A DNA stretch of 64,000 nt from Membranipora membranacea. Lineage: Eukaryota > Bryozoa > Gymnolaemata > Cheilostomatida > Membraniporidae. The translations under genes and the position numbers were made by a program. The notes below the pieces were generated by a model. That model was not told the DNA's origin. It saw nothing but the letters and a program-made list of their open reading frames with translations, and searched no databases. The stretch is from contig OU612069.1 of the NCBI GenBank assembly GCA_914767715.1, forward strand, positions 13,949,387 through 14,013,386. The letters run 5' to 3'. How positions within the stretch are numbered: position 1 is the stretch's first letter; each line of letters opens with the position of its first letter. Positions 11,315 to 23,258 of this stretch are shown piece after piece.

Positions 11315-13799
11315 GGTTCTTGTGAAAGAGAGGACAAATCCAGAAAAAATTAATATTCTCCTTACAACAGGGTTCCGATAACAATCAATATACCATTATA
11401 TTTTATATGAAGAGGTTTTCAAGTGATTCCTATACCTTCCACTAGCCCTTAGAATACAACCATATAAGCTCACAACCACAGTTGAGGTCAGAACCACAGT
11501 TGATTTGAATTTTTTTCCGTTGATTTTAATTCGATTGTTTTTGTTTTGGTTTCTTTGCACATCAGGGAGAACATCTTCGGATGATGGTTGTTGCAATAAA
11601 AATGTATATATATATACATTTGATCGTCAGCCAAAGTGTTTCAAAATGTCTGACTCAAAAATTACTTTAAATGTAATATCTTGCACAATCTGCTTTTGTT
11701 ACCATTTCTAGTTACCCCTTTTATCTTATGCTAGTAGCGGGTTTGATTTCAATAACATGCCATTGCTTTTCTTCTCTTGGACTATTTAAAAAGTGCTAGG
11801 CCATCACATTGCGTTATCTTGAGCAGGATAACTTTTGGTTGGCCGATCAAATTCGAAACGACAGGTTGAGGATCACATGAGAGAATCACTGTGTGCTCAT
11901 AGGTTTGAATACCGTGTGTTCTTATCGTGCCACAATCCATTTGGCCTTCCTTGTTGACAAAAATATTGAGAAGATCATTGAAAGAATATTAAATTTCCAA
12001 TCTGAAATATTTCGCAGTTGGATAGTGAGAAAAAAATGTCATGATCTGAAGCCTCACTGATTAAGTTGCTCCTACATAGATATTCAATTATGTATTTTCA
12101 GGAGAAGATGCCTGATGTGATCGTCTATGTATCAGACCTGTTCGTCCATACTGACAGGACTAAGCTATAACAGTATTGGAGCATTACGAAGGCCATCGCT
12201 GCGCAAAATCTACTTCAACCCGGTCATGAATTTCAAATATTCTTCATCAAACTATTATTTACCATCAAGCTAGCTTGTCAAGAAAGCTCCTAACTCGAGC
12301 GTGCATGAAATTTGCTCAGGGTAATTTAATTTCTTCATACATAACTAACTGTGAAATCCAATACAATTTTGTTTACTGATATTTTAACCCCACATGACTC
12401 TAGCTGAGAATTTCGATGATATTTGAACTAACGCTGTTAATTTATGAAAATTTGTCTAGAGAGATAGATTTGTATGCCTATTGCAACTAATTACCTCACG
12501 ACTTCTTTGTACATACCTAATTGTTAATTTTGATACCACTTTGTTGTCTGATATTTTACGCTACATATACTCGTCGCAAATTTTGATAATATTTTGGTGT
12601 TATAACACTGTAAATGTTTGAACTCACCTCAAGACGAATTGATTGGTATACTTATTGCAACTAATTACCTCACAGTTTTGTTATAAGACCGGAAAAATTA
12701 ATTTTAATATATTTTTACTTTAATCAGTTTTTACTTCCCAAGTGGGCTGTTGCAAATTAATTCACTCAGCGGTCAAGTCTTCGTTTTTTTGGCATTGTTA
12801 TCATGTTTTTCAACAGAAAAAAAGTGTGAACTGGCAAAATAAATATGCGATAAGCTATTCGCTATGTCGATAGCATTTCAAGAACGATCGTCTCTTTGCT
12901 ACAATCTTGTCAACCGCTCAATTTTGGGTTTAGAATCAGCAAAATCGCTGCCAATTATAGCCTGTGTTCTATCAATTTTGTTACGCTCCCCTCAATGTTC
13001 ACCTTTTTCATAAGGAACCACATCTATTATTAGGTGCAGGCATTTCGCACCTATTACGCTAGCCTCACATGTATCACCTAGGTGTTACATTGACTGCTAT
13101 AATTGGGCACTCTGTTTGCACAAGCCTGTTCATAACAATATTGTACAACAGTACAAAGGAAAAACTGATCAAACTGACGTTCAATATGGCGAAAAAGGTC
13201 CCGTATTATGTGACACTCATTTGGAACATGTTTATCACGATATATGTAAATAGATCAACTTTTGTTTATTGCCGGTTTTGGAAATGTGACATCAGTTGAA
13301 TTATTTTTTCTGCTTGTTAACATGCATATTCATGAATGAATTCGGTGGCATAATGTTCTTCACATCTGTGCATGTTTACCATAAGGGAGCATTAGGGTGT
13401 GAAAGCTAATAATATGACTCTTTCCTACTTCCCCTGCTCCTGTAGACATAAAAACAATGCAATGGTCAATTATCATAGGTAACACATACTGGGCTCACAC
13501 CTTACAAATATCCAATAGATCACTGGCAAATATTTTCAGACATTTCAAGGATTTGCAAGTCATAATTCAGATGCACGACGTATAAACCCATGTTTGAGGG
13601 TTATGTGAACCGGCATGAAGATAAAGCAATCTAACAGATATGGAAAAGTCAAGAAAATGTGTGCCAGCTTTAAACCCTCACCATAGCACTATAGCTGAGC
13701 CTTACTAAACAAGCGACTGTCTAACCAGATGGTGCTTGGATATGAAAAGCAAATGTATGGAAATTATCTACCGTTGAGAGGCACTTGTGCCGGTGTAGT

Positions 13800-13985
13800 A
13801 TTGTAAACTGTCCCCAGCGCGAAAACAACCCCGGGACACTTTACAATATTGTAAACTGTCCCGGGGACACTTTACAATAAAAACAGGCCTATTGTAAACT
13901 GTCCCCCCCCTATTGTAAACTGTCCCCCCCTATTGTAAACCGTCCCCCCCTATTGTAAACTGTCCCCCCTATTGGTGACTGTCCG
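13800..13985. repeat. left subterminal repeat of the fold-back element
   Basis: Four to five copies of TATTGTAAACTGTCCCCCC, preceded by a nested palindrome around CCCGGGACACTTTACAATA and a GCGCGAAAACAACCCC motif. C runs of 6-8 alternate with TTGTAAAC. It is mirrored at 17895-18080. Confidence 0.85.
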
Positions 13986-14296
13986 TATCGAGAGCCCAGC
14001 TGTTTATCACCATTCTAAATGGGTCAGATCATCTAACTGGAGCATACCATGATGTTCTGGCTGCCACTATGATGGCCAAAGTTGTACCATGGGGATGGTG
14101 GTGGTATCTCATTGAATGAGTGTATAAAGCCTCTTTTTCATATGGTAATTGGAGATCTATTTTTCGCAAACACTAGTTTTTTGAAGCTCCTATGATTTAG
14201 AGATGTCTGGTTTGCGAAGAAAGGTGCACTAAGCCAACAGTGGATGGATGTGTAGTTGCCACATCACAGAACACACATACTTTCATTGCAGGTTCA

Positions 14297-15785
14297 TGAG
14301 CCGCGCGAAAACAACCACCCCATTCATTCATCATAAAATCTACCTCCGTCAAGCATTTGCCTAGGAGTGATGGCAGTCAGTCACAAGTGAGACCTGGAGA
14401 AATAATTACTTTTGAGCTTTTCATATTGTGAAGATGGGTATTGCACTGTAAAATATTGCTTAAGCCGCGCAAAAACAACCACCCCCCAAGCTGTCTTATA
14501 AATATATCTGTTAAAAAGTCTCAAACATAATGAACCGTGATTTTGCATCCGTAATGCGATTGTCATAAGGTGACTGTGTACCAAATTTCAGATTAGTAGG
14601 TCAGAACTTAATGACACAGCGGATGATATGTCGTTCTTTGCAAGTTAATGAGCCGCGCAAAAACAACCACCCCATTCAGTCATCTTGAAATCTACCTCAA
14701 TCAAGCATTTGCCTGTGAGTGATGAAAGTCAGTCACATGTGAGACCTGGAGAAATAACGACTTTTGAGTTTTTCATATTGTGCCGCCTGGTATTGGACTG
14801 TAAAATATTGCTTAAGCCGCGCGAAAACAACCACCCCCAAAAGTGTCTTATAAAGATTATCTGTCAAAAAGTCTCAATCATAATGAACCATGATTTGGCA
14901 GCCATAATGTGATTGTCATAAGGTGCCTGTGTACCAAATTTCAGATAAGTATGTCAGAACTTAATGACACAACGGATGATATGTCGTTCTTTGCAAGTTC
15001 ATGAGCCGCGCGAAAACAACCACCCCATTCATTCATCTTGAAATCTATACCAATCAAGCATTTGCCTGTGAGTGATGAAAGTCAGTCACAAGTGAGACCT
15101 GGAGAAATAACCACTTTTGAGGTTTTCATATTGTGCGGCCTGGTATTGGACTGTAAAACATTGCTTAAGCCGCGCGAAAACAACCACCCCCCCCCCCCCC
15201 CCAAAGTGTCTCATAAAGATTATCTGTCAAAAAGTCTCAATCATAATGAACCATGATTTGGCAGCCATAATGTGATTGTCATAAGGTGACTGTGTACCAA
15301 ATTTCAGAATAGTAGGTCAGAACTTAATGACACAACGGATGATATGTTGTTCTTTGCAAGTTCATGAGCCGCGCGAAAACAACCACCCCATTCATTCATC
15401 TTGAAATCTACCTCAATCAAGAATTTGCCTGTGAGTGATGACAGTCAGTCACAAGTGAGACCTGGAGAAATAACCACTTTTGAGGTTTTCATATTGTGCG
15501 GCCTGGTATTGCCCTGTAAAACATTGCTTAAGCCGCGCGAAAACAACCACCCCCCAAACTGTCTTATAAATATTATCTGTCAAAAAGTCTCAATCATAAT
15601 GGACCGTGATTTGGCAGCCATAATGTGATTGTCATAAGGTGACTGTCTACCAAATTTCAGATTAGTAGGTTAGAAATTAATGACACAACGGATGATATGT
15701 AGTTCTTTGCAAGTTTATGAGCCGCGCGAAATCAACCACCCCATTCAGTCATCTTGAAATCTACCTCAATCAAGAATTTGCCGGT
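14297..15785. repeat. left-arm ~353-bp tandem repeats (about 4.2 units)
   Basis: Units start with GAGCCGCGCGAAAACAACC at about 14298, 14651, 15003, 15366 and 15719 (spacing 352-363 bp; the last is truncated). Each unit has a second internal copy of GCCGCGCGAAAACAACCACC. A 16-C run at 15187-15202 enlarges one unit. The 66-75-codon frames in this stretch repeat with the unit and are not genes. Confidence 0.85.
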
Positions 15786-15912
15786 CTTGCGTCATCATTA
15801 AGGCCTTTATTACTATTATTAGGGTTAACATATCATTACTACTTTTAGGGTTTAAATATCATCTGTTATGGACAAGCATGTGGAAACATACAAGTATATC
15901 AGTGACCACTAC

Positions 15913-16063
15913 CTGTTCCCTCGCCCTCATACAGCTCCCTCTGTACATCATCAAAATCCGTATCAGACTCAACATCTGATACTGGGACTGGTACTTCTAC
16001 TGGACTGGGAGGAGACACTAGCAGATTCCTAGCAAATAACCCTCCAGCAGCTTTTGGTGTTAC
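15913..16063 (-). other. exon-like sequence in the loop of the fold-back element
   Basis: On the minus strand an open stretch of 151 nt is bounded by an acceptor (TTCTCAG) and a donor (CAG/GTAGTG). It codes for VTPKAAGGLFARNLL followed by a Pro/Val-rich and acidic stretch (SDVESDTDFDDVQRELYEGE). Start phase is 0, end phase 1. The composition looks like real protein, unlike the surrounding repeats. It may be a captured host exon or a remnant of an element-encoded protein. I do not recognise it. Confidence 0.45.
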
Positions 16064-16634
16064 CTGAGAAGAGGAAATATATTCTATCAAAGTCGTTTTC
16101 ATTGAGTAGAGAGGCAAAAGTCAAATTCTTACAACAGCGAAAAGCAGGATAGCAATGCAAACATCAGACAGAGCATGGCACTATGTATTGGGATGTAATA
16201 GTGATGAAGCGAGTCAATAATCCTTATACAATTAGAATTTTACTGGAAATAAACACGACTGCTACTTGTTGTCTCAAAACTTAAATACATCAGCAGGTAA
16301 CCAAATACAAATAAGTAGGAGCTATCAAATAATTCTAGGCCGAAAATACTGTGATATATCAGGTATGAGTGGGTGGAAAAAGCTGTGTTTACACTGTGTC
16401 AGCTTTGTGTAATGTATTAACACACATCTAGGTGATGTGTGCATATCCCTTAAAAAAACCCAAAGAATGCCGACTGCATGGTAACGCAGCGTTTACATAA
16501 GTCAATATTGTATTTCCTACCACTTAGCTCACCAGCCTAAGTGGGTGTGGAAACTTGATATCGTTTTGGTTTTGTTTTTGGCGAGGGTGTCTTCATAAGC
16601 TACAATTATCAAGCTACAATTATTATTACTAGAA

Positions 16635-17885
16635 AATCATGGTTCATTTCGTTTGAGACTTTTTGACAGATAATCTTTATAAGACAGCTTGGGGGGTGGT
16701 TGTTTTCGCGCGGCTTAAGCAATATTTTACAGTCCAATACCAGGCGGCACAATATGAAAAACTCAAAAGTCGTTATTCTCCAGGTCTCACATGTGACTGA
16801 CTTTCATCACTTACTGGCAAATGCTTCATTGAGGTAGATTTCAAGATGACTGAATGGGGTGGTTGTTTTCGCGCGGCTCATGAACTTGCAAAGAACGACA
16901 TATCATCCGTTGTGTCATTAATTTCTAACCTACTAATCTGAAATTTGGTACACAGTCACCTTATGACAATCGAATTATGGCTGCCAAATCATGGTTCATT
17001 ATTATTGAGACTTTTTGACAGATAATCTTTATAAGACACTTTGGGGGGTGGTTGTTTCGCGCGGCTTAAGCAATATTTTACAGTCCAATACCAGGCGGCA
17101 CAATATGAAAAACTCAAAAGTCGTTATTTCTCCAGGTCTCACATGTGACTGACTTTCATCACTCACAGGCAAATGCTTGATTGAGGTAGATTTCAAGATG
17201 ACTGAATGGGGTGGTTATTTTCGCGCGGCTCATGAACTTGCAAAGAACGACATATCATCCGTTGTGTCACTAAGTTCTGACCTACTAATCTGAAATTTGG
17301 TACACAGTCACCTTATGATTATCGCATTATGGATGCAAAATCACGGTTCATTATGTTTGAGACTTTTTAACAGATATCTTTATAAGACAGCTTGGGGGGT
17401 GGTTGTTTTCGCACGGCTTAAGCAATATTTTACAGTGCAATACCCATCCTCACAATATGAAAAGCTCAAAAGTAATTATTTCTCCCGCTCACACTTGTGA
17501 CTGACTGCCATCACTCCTAGGCAAATGCTTGACGGAGGTAGATTTTATGATGAATGAATGGGGTGGTTGTTTTCGCCCGGCTCATGAACCTGCAATGAAA
17601 GTATGTGTGTTCTGTGATGTGGCAACTACACATCCATCCACTGTTGGCTTAGTGCACCTTTCTTCGCAAACCAGACATCTCTAAATCATAGGAGCTTCAA
17701 AAAACTAGTGTTTGCGAAAAATAGATCTCCAATTACCATATGAAGAAGAGGCTTTATACACTCATTCAATGAGATACCACCACCATCCCCATGGTACAAC
17801 TTTGGCCATCATAGTGGCAGCCAGAACATCATGGTATGCTCCACTTAGATGATCTGACCCATTTAGAATGGTGATAAACAGCTGG
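16635..17885. repeat. right-arm ~353-bp repeats, inverted
   Basis: Inverted copies of the left-arm unit, with GGTTGTTTTCGCGCGGCTC at about 16858, 17212 and 17563. About one unit fewer than the left arm, so the arms have unequal length. Confidence 0.85.
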
Positions 17886-18092
17886 GCTCTCGATATGGAC
17901 AGTCACAAATAGGGGGGACAGTTTACAATAGGGGGGGACGGTTTACAATAGGGGGGACAGTTTACAATAGGGGGGGACAGTTTACAATAGGCCTGTTTTT
18001 ATTGTAAAGTGTCCCCGGGACAGTTTACAATATTGTAAAGTGTCCCGGGGTTGTTTTCGCGCGGGGGACAGTTTACAATACTACACCGGTGC

Positions 18093-19818
18093 TGGTTGTA
18101 TAAACCAAGAAAAGTAGTGAGGCAATACCTACTGTGATCCATAATGATGGTTGTAATTCAGAGCGCACTTGCTCCAATCTTGGGAACTTTATATTCTTTG
18201 TTTCAGTCAAACACCTCATTTGAAACCAGACAACAACAAAAAGTTTTCCTACATGGTCATTCACTTTTTTTTCTCACATGGGCGTTATACAAAGTTTTTT
18301 TTAGTCCTGTGATAAGAACTTTATACTCTGCTTTTGTCGATTTTAGTAGAAAATAAATAAAACATACACCAACCAACTCCTGCTAGTTAACAACATCATC
18401 TCTAAGTCAGTCTACTGCTCATCATGTGATTCTGTTACCATCTCCCCAAGGGGGGATTTCAACGGGATTACAATGATAACAATTGTGTGCAAGCCAATGA
18501 TATAAGTACTCTTCATAAAGCTGGAGGCACGAAAACATGCCCCATCCAATTGTAAAATACTGATCATTTCTGATTTGTTTCCTCTTAGGAGTTGAGAAAT
18601 TTTTTTTGTGAAGTAAGAAAACTGATTACGATTTTAAAACTATAACAAATTTTTGTGTAGCCAACAACTAATATCTCTTTAAAATTGACAGCAACTGCCC
18701 TTTCTTGCTACTTTTTCTAAAAATATGATCACATTATTTTTAACAATGTGATAAGCAACACAGAAAACCCTACCATATTTGGATCAATGAACTAAACCTC
18801 CAATATATATAATGCCTCCGAAGAGACTGGTGCCTTAAACCAGTGCCTTAGACCGCTCGGCCACGCTAAGTCAACTGCATATTGATCAATAATCAGGTAA
18901 TTATATTAATAATATGGCGAAACCTGTTTGTTCCCAGTCACGAATTGTGCTAGTTTCAGACTAAGATGTACCACGTTATCGAGCATTCATTTCATAGCAC
19001 AAAATCTAATTACTGCCATCTAAGCATTTGGACTAAGTAATTCATTTTGTGATTTCATTTTTTGCATGCTGTATATTGTATATATATTATGTATTATATA
19101 CTTTTTGGACAGGATCTCTCAAGCCATATGGCTAGGTTACCATAAGGGGAAGAAGAAGATTGGTATGCAATCCTAAATAGCGGAAACATTTGTATTTTGT
19201 TTTAGTACTAGAATTATTAAGAATCATTACACAATATAATACATCAACCATCAATCATTATCATAATAAGGTATTAGAATAAAATCATCAATCAACATAC
19301 AAATTTGGTTTCTTGGAAGAAAAGTAACGTTAGCTTAGAGTTGCAAATAAAGTGCATGTCCTTGTATATAGGTTGGTCTGTTGTCTCTCTTCTTTTCTGA
19401 TCTGTGCAATTCACAAAAATTCACTTAAGTTTACAGCCAGTTAATGATATGTTATGTTTTAAATACAGATTTAGAGTTATACATGAAAATTGCACATTTC
19501 AGATGATAATGTGCGAGCATGTTATTAGCCAAAGGTTTGAGATTAAAGATACCTACGTTATTTATATCAAATTCTCAAATGAACATATTATAGAAAAACA
19601 GATAAAAGGTGAAATCGAGACCTGAGAGTTGTTGTTTAATGTGAAATCACTTCTGTAACACAATTACAGCTTAATCTTAAACTCAAATATAATTTGACTT
19701 AGTATTTTTTGAGGATGAAGTCTTATTTGGTCATTTAGATTGGTCTAAATACAAGTTCAAATTCGTAAAAAAGAACATGGGTAACTTTGGGAAACCCTCT
19801 CACCTTTGATTGGTTTGG
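18093..19818. other. intergenic, includes probable 3' flank of the next peptide gene
   Basis: No gene recognised. The piece at 19170-19250 (AACATTTGTATTTTG, AGTACTAGAAT) resembles 6735-6770 downstream of the first peptide gene. A truncated tRNA-like sequence is listed separately. Confidence 0.45.
18814..18874 (-). pseudogene. 3'-truncated tRNA-Leu(AAG)-like sequence
   Basis: The minus strand reads AGCGTGGCCGAGCGGTCTAA, then an anticodon arm CTGGT-TTAAGGC-ACCAG with anticodon AAG, then a Leu-type variable arm CTCTTCGGAG. It closely matches the usual animal tRNA-Leu(AAG) D arm, anticodon arm and long variable arm. After GGAGGC the T arm and acceptor 3' half are replaced by an AT run. It is therefore a dead tRNA or a tRNA-derived repeat head, not a functional gene. 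Confidence 0.75.
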
Positions 19819-20944
19819 TCACCCTAAGGTATTAGTACACAGACCAACAGGGCAGCAATATGAACTTGATCCGCATTCCTCATGAGTTGTGCATCCAGCA
19901 TCTACATCTGGGAAAATGCACTCGGGGTCAAAACTGAAAAGAATACATGAACGATATAATTAATACTGTCTAGACTTGTCTGCAATTATCTCACAATTAC
20001 TCTTTTTTTGACTGCATGCACTTTCGACAAAATCAGGATGGAGACGTTCATGGATACAAGTAAATCAGGGCAGCCAATCTATCAATCTTATTTCCACATC
20101 CTCCTGTATAAATAAAGAAATTAAAGGCTTCGCATAAAAATTACATTACTGAGTAAGTTTTGATTTACATACTTTCCAGGGTAGGTACAATGACCATTAG
20201 GGCAGCACCATGAAAGCGATTCACAATCTTCATGAGTTTCGCATACTGCATCTATGTTTGTGAAAACGCACGGATCACCCCTGAAAAGATTAAATAAACA
20301 CGTGATGTATCATATACTGAGAACTCAATGAGGAGGGCAGGGGCACGTATTTGACAAAGCAAAGGGCTTTTAGTTGTGCCAGTGAGTGGTTTGGTGTTTG
20401 AAGGATGGTGACTACTTTCCTTTAAAACATTACATGCATGTTTGGATTTCAAAACAATGAAGTTCAAGGCACACTAAATTTATGGCAATAGTACAACCAT
20501 AGCCCTGTTGATTCGTTCATGAGCATGCGATGGAATGAAGTGAGGATGTTTATGAAATCTTACCTGACAGTAGCCAGGAACATCGCCATCATAATAACAA
20601 TCTTGAAGATATAAAAGAGTGTCAATTTTAAAAATCCACATAACATGATTTGTACCTGTCTCGTATGCGGCCTTCTTCTTCTCACTCAACGCAATTTTTT
20701 TCAGGTGGACACTGTTGATTCAGAGCGTGTTGAAAATATTTCAAAGCTTTATTCATCCATATATAGATTGACTATATATTCATCTTTTAGAACATGGCTT
20801 GATCAAAGAATCAATTGATTCAAGTAGTTATAAACTGAATGGGATCAGAATTCCTCACCCTACATGAAAAGTGTAGTCTTCAATTGCTGTAGATCTACTT
20901 TTTGGTTCGTGTTTACTCACCGTTAGGAGCATGTTGAGTTGCAT
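19819..20944 (-). CDS. secreted two-domain WAP-like peptide (MQxN subfamily, copy B)
   Basis: Four exons on the minus strand: 20921-20944 (MQLNMLLT), 20564-20601 (hydrophobic core ending ATV), 20173-20280 (first Cys domain) and 19819-19933 (second Cys domain, stop 19819-19821). They sum to 285 nt, 94 aa. The 108-nt third exon starts and ends in phase 2 with a GTATGT donor, so it can be inserted without frame change; the fourth exon starts in the same phase. Both domains have the six-Cys spacing C-x8-C-x5-C-x5-CC-x4-C. If the donor at 20172 is skipped, the third exon would read through to a stop and give a one-domain form. The start Met follows the same context as in sister genes. Probably secreted; function unknown. 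Confidence 0.8.
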
Positions 20945-21034
20945 TTTGGCTGACCTCTTACTTCTGTTGCTAATCAATTGGTATCCTTAATCTGCTTGGT
21001 AGATTCCTTGTGCGACATTAGCAGTCAGTCACCC

Positions 21035-21046
21035 TTTATATATGCC
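21035..21046 (-). promoter_or_regulatory. TATA box of the two-domain peptide gene
   Basis: GGCATATATAAA on the minus strand, about 95 bp upstream of the ATG at 20944 and in the same context as the TATA motifs at 8665 and 39995. Confidence 0.6.
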
Positions 21047-23258
21047 AAAAATTTAGGGGTGAAATTTCATTGTTATCAAACATGTGTATCCGTTAACTTG
21101 TCCGTGCGCAACCAATTGAGCAGTAGAAACGAATAAAAATGTGTGTAATCATGATGCAATTCCTGCAATACTAGCATGCTTGCATGGTGATTGATTGGTG
21201 TTGTCAATATCCTCTCCGTTTTGTAATAACTTATGCATTCCTTTACAATCAATTGGTTGTTGTTACCACCTGAACATCCTGAAAGTACACCTGACAGTGA
21301 TTTCTCATCTGTATTTAGGTTGGGAAACCGGATTATAATACACGAATTAACACCATTGCAAAACATAGTCTAGCTAGACACCATTACTAATTTCCCTGAA
21401 CAATTAGATATAAAAACGATGATTGCTCCAATTTGTTTACCGATAATCAGAAAAAAACAAATCTTCTGTTTAAACCACTGCTGACACAGCTGGGCTTTGC
21501 CTAGCAGTACCACCAGTCAAAAATTTAAAGGGAGAGTTGTGGCAAAATGTAAGGAGTATCTTCTTCCCCAGCCATCCACCATCAGTGATGACATATGCTG
21601 AGGTCGACCAATCAGGTGCCTGTGGCAGCAGTGGTTTAAGGGTAATATGAGCTGATGATTCAGGTTGGCATGTGACATGGATCTCTAGCGGAATTTATTG
21701 TTTCCTATTCAAGCAGTTTTTTTAAATTCCAATTGTAATGTTTTTTGATTGTGTTAGCGGTATTTAGTTCTTGCTCTTATGTGCATTGTTCTAGGGATAG
21801 CAGTCAATCCACCTAGTATCTGTTTAACGACAAGAAGATTATCCTCGCATTACCGCTTATATACGATTAAATTAAGGATATGAATTGAATGCACATGGAG
21901 ACTAAAAATGGGTCAATCAAAGTATTTATTATTTACTTATCTTGGAGAAATAAGTGTCTATAAGTATATCTAAGAGGTAGATTATTGGGCTGGAAGAGCT
22001 TTGATACTTCGTCATCGCCTTTGAAGCGAAGAGAATTATCCTCTCTTGAGTACAGTAACATGGATTCTCATGCTGCTATCTATCCCGTGCCTGCCAGTAA
22101 CCCGGCTACTCTTTATATTGAAGAGGCAGAGGGGATTCCTTTTACCACTTGAGGGGTGTGTGAAAACACACTGTGGACCTCTGGTAATTTTAGTCCCGTA
22201 CAACGATGAAGGGAATGCAAGTACCAAATAAATAATGACTGTCGGCGCCGAAAATTGCACCTGGACCTAATTAGAAAAGTTAATAAAGTTAGTTATCTAA
22301 AATTACTAACCCTCCCCTATAAACGAAAGCTTCTCCTTAGCTGATGAGAACGTTTGCTAGTTAACACACATCACCTCAAATCTAGAAAAATTCATCCAGC
22401 CATCCTATACCTCTTTGCCTTTAATTTACTAATTGCGATGCTGCTTAGGCACTGACAGCACTTCCAAGATAATATTTCATAGTCAAGCATTTTTGTGGGC
22501 TGTTACAAGGCAACAGTGCCTGGAGGGTGTTCACCAATCATAATGTTTGTACTTAGTCACCAAGGGCTTTCGCGATACAAATCAGGATGGTATCCACAAA
22601 AGACGCTTATATGGCAAATTATAATGGTGGGACTGAGAAGTTTTTTTAAAATGACCTTTTTGAGTTTTGTGTGTGTAATATGGACGCAAGCTAGAGTTGT
22701 CACCACTTGGTTTGCCCTAGAAAACCTCATCTTCCAAAAGCTTTCACACTCATATCAAATTCAAATTTGATTGTTGTGGCTGCTATACAATTTAAGCCTA
22801 TGCGGGTTATTTATAGGAATGTTAACAGTTCAATTGGCTTGTGCAGTTGCTATTATTCATAAATGGGCATTCCCATTTTCATTAATGCAATCACTTTGCC
22901 ATTAGATGAATTTTAGGGGAGATTATTGGTGTTGCTAGGTAACCATTGCCTCGATAATTTTGACATTATTATTAATTAAATTGACAATAATATTAAACAA
23001 ACCATAGGACTTTATACCAAAGATATGATAAATGGTTCAAGTTTTTTGCTTTTACATTGCAACTCACTGTCAGTCGTTGCCGTTGAATGGAGAAGAATAG
23101 ACGTCAAACAACAGCTAGCTTGTATCTGTATTCGCACCTCATAGTCCCACTATACAACAACAAGCACTCTTCTACTACATTATTAGCATCTTCACAACTC
23201 AATTTGATAAAAGAGCAACATCTGGCAGAGTTGGATTTAATAAGGGGGAGACAGTGTT
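21047..23258. other. intergenic
   Basis: No gene recognised on either strand. Frames up to 96 codons have no signal peptide, splice partners or recognisable domain. The sequence near 22690 (GTTGTCACCACTTGG) weakly recalls the tail of SINE family A. Confidence 0.45.

Larger units (their letters stand above)
8677..13786. other. gene-poor intergenic region
   Basis: No gene recognised. It contains short repeats listed separately. At 9570-9720 and 12430-12700 there are loose internal repetitions (for example CTATTGCAACTAATTACCTCAC near 12478 and again near 12655). Open frames are short and lack family resemblance. Confidence 0.5.
13791..18088. mobile_element. 4.3-kb fold-back DNA transposon with 4-bp target site duplication
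   Basis: The termini are exact inverted repeats, CGGTGTAGTATTGTAAACTG at 13791 and its complement ending at 18088. They are flanked by GTGC at 13787-13790 and GTGC at 18089-18092, a 4-bp target duplication. The arms extend about 2 kb on the left (to ~15785) and about 1.45 kb on the right (from ~16635). Each arm carries GC-rich subterminal repeats, then ~353-bp internal tandem repeats. The central non-repeated loop is ~15790-16620. No transposase frame is visible, so the copy is non-autonomous. The superfamily is not assigned; 4-bp duplications occur in several. Confidence 0.88.

Noticed and set aside
14685-15628. Three similar 72-75-codon frames (MKSTSIKHLPVSDES and relatives)
   Set aside because: They recur with the 353-bp repeat of the fold-back element and merely reflect the repeat.
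22046-22260. Overlapping short frames on both strands near 22.1 kb
   Set aside because: No homology, no splice signals; likely chance in a slightly GC-richer patch.
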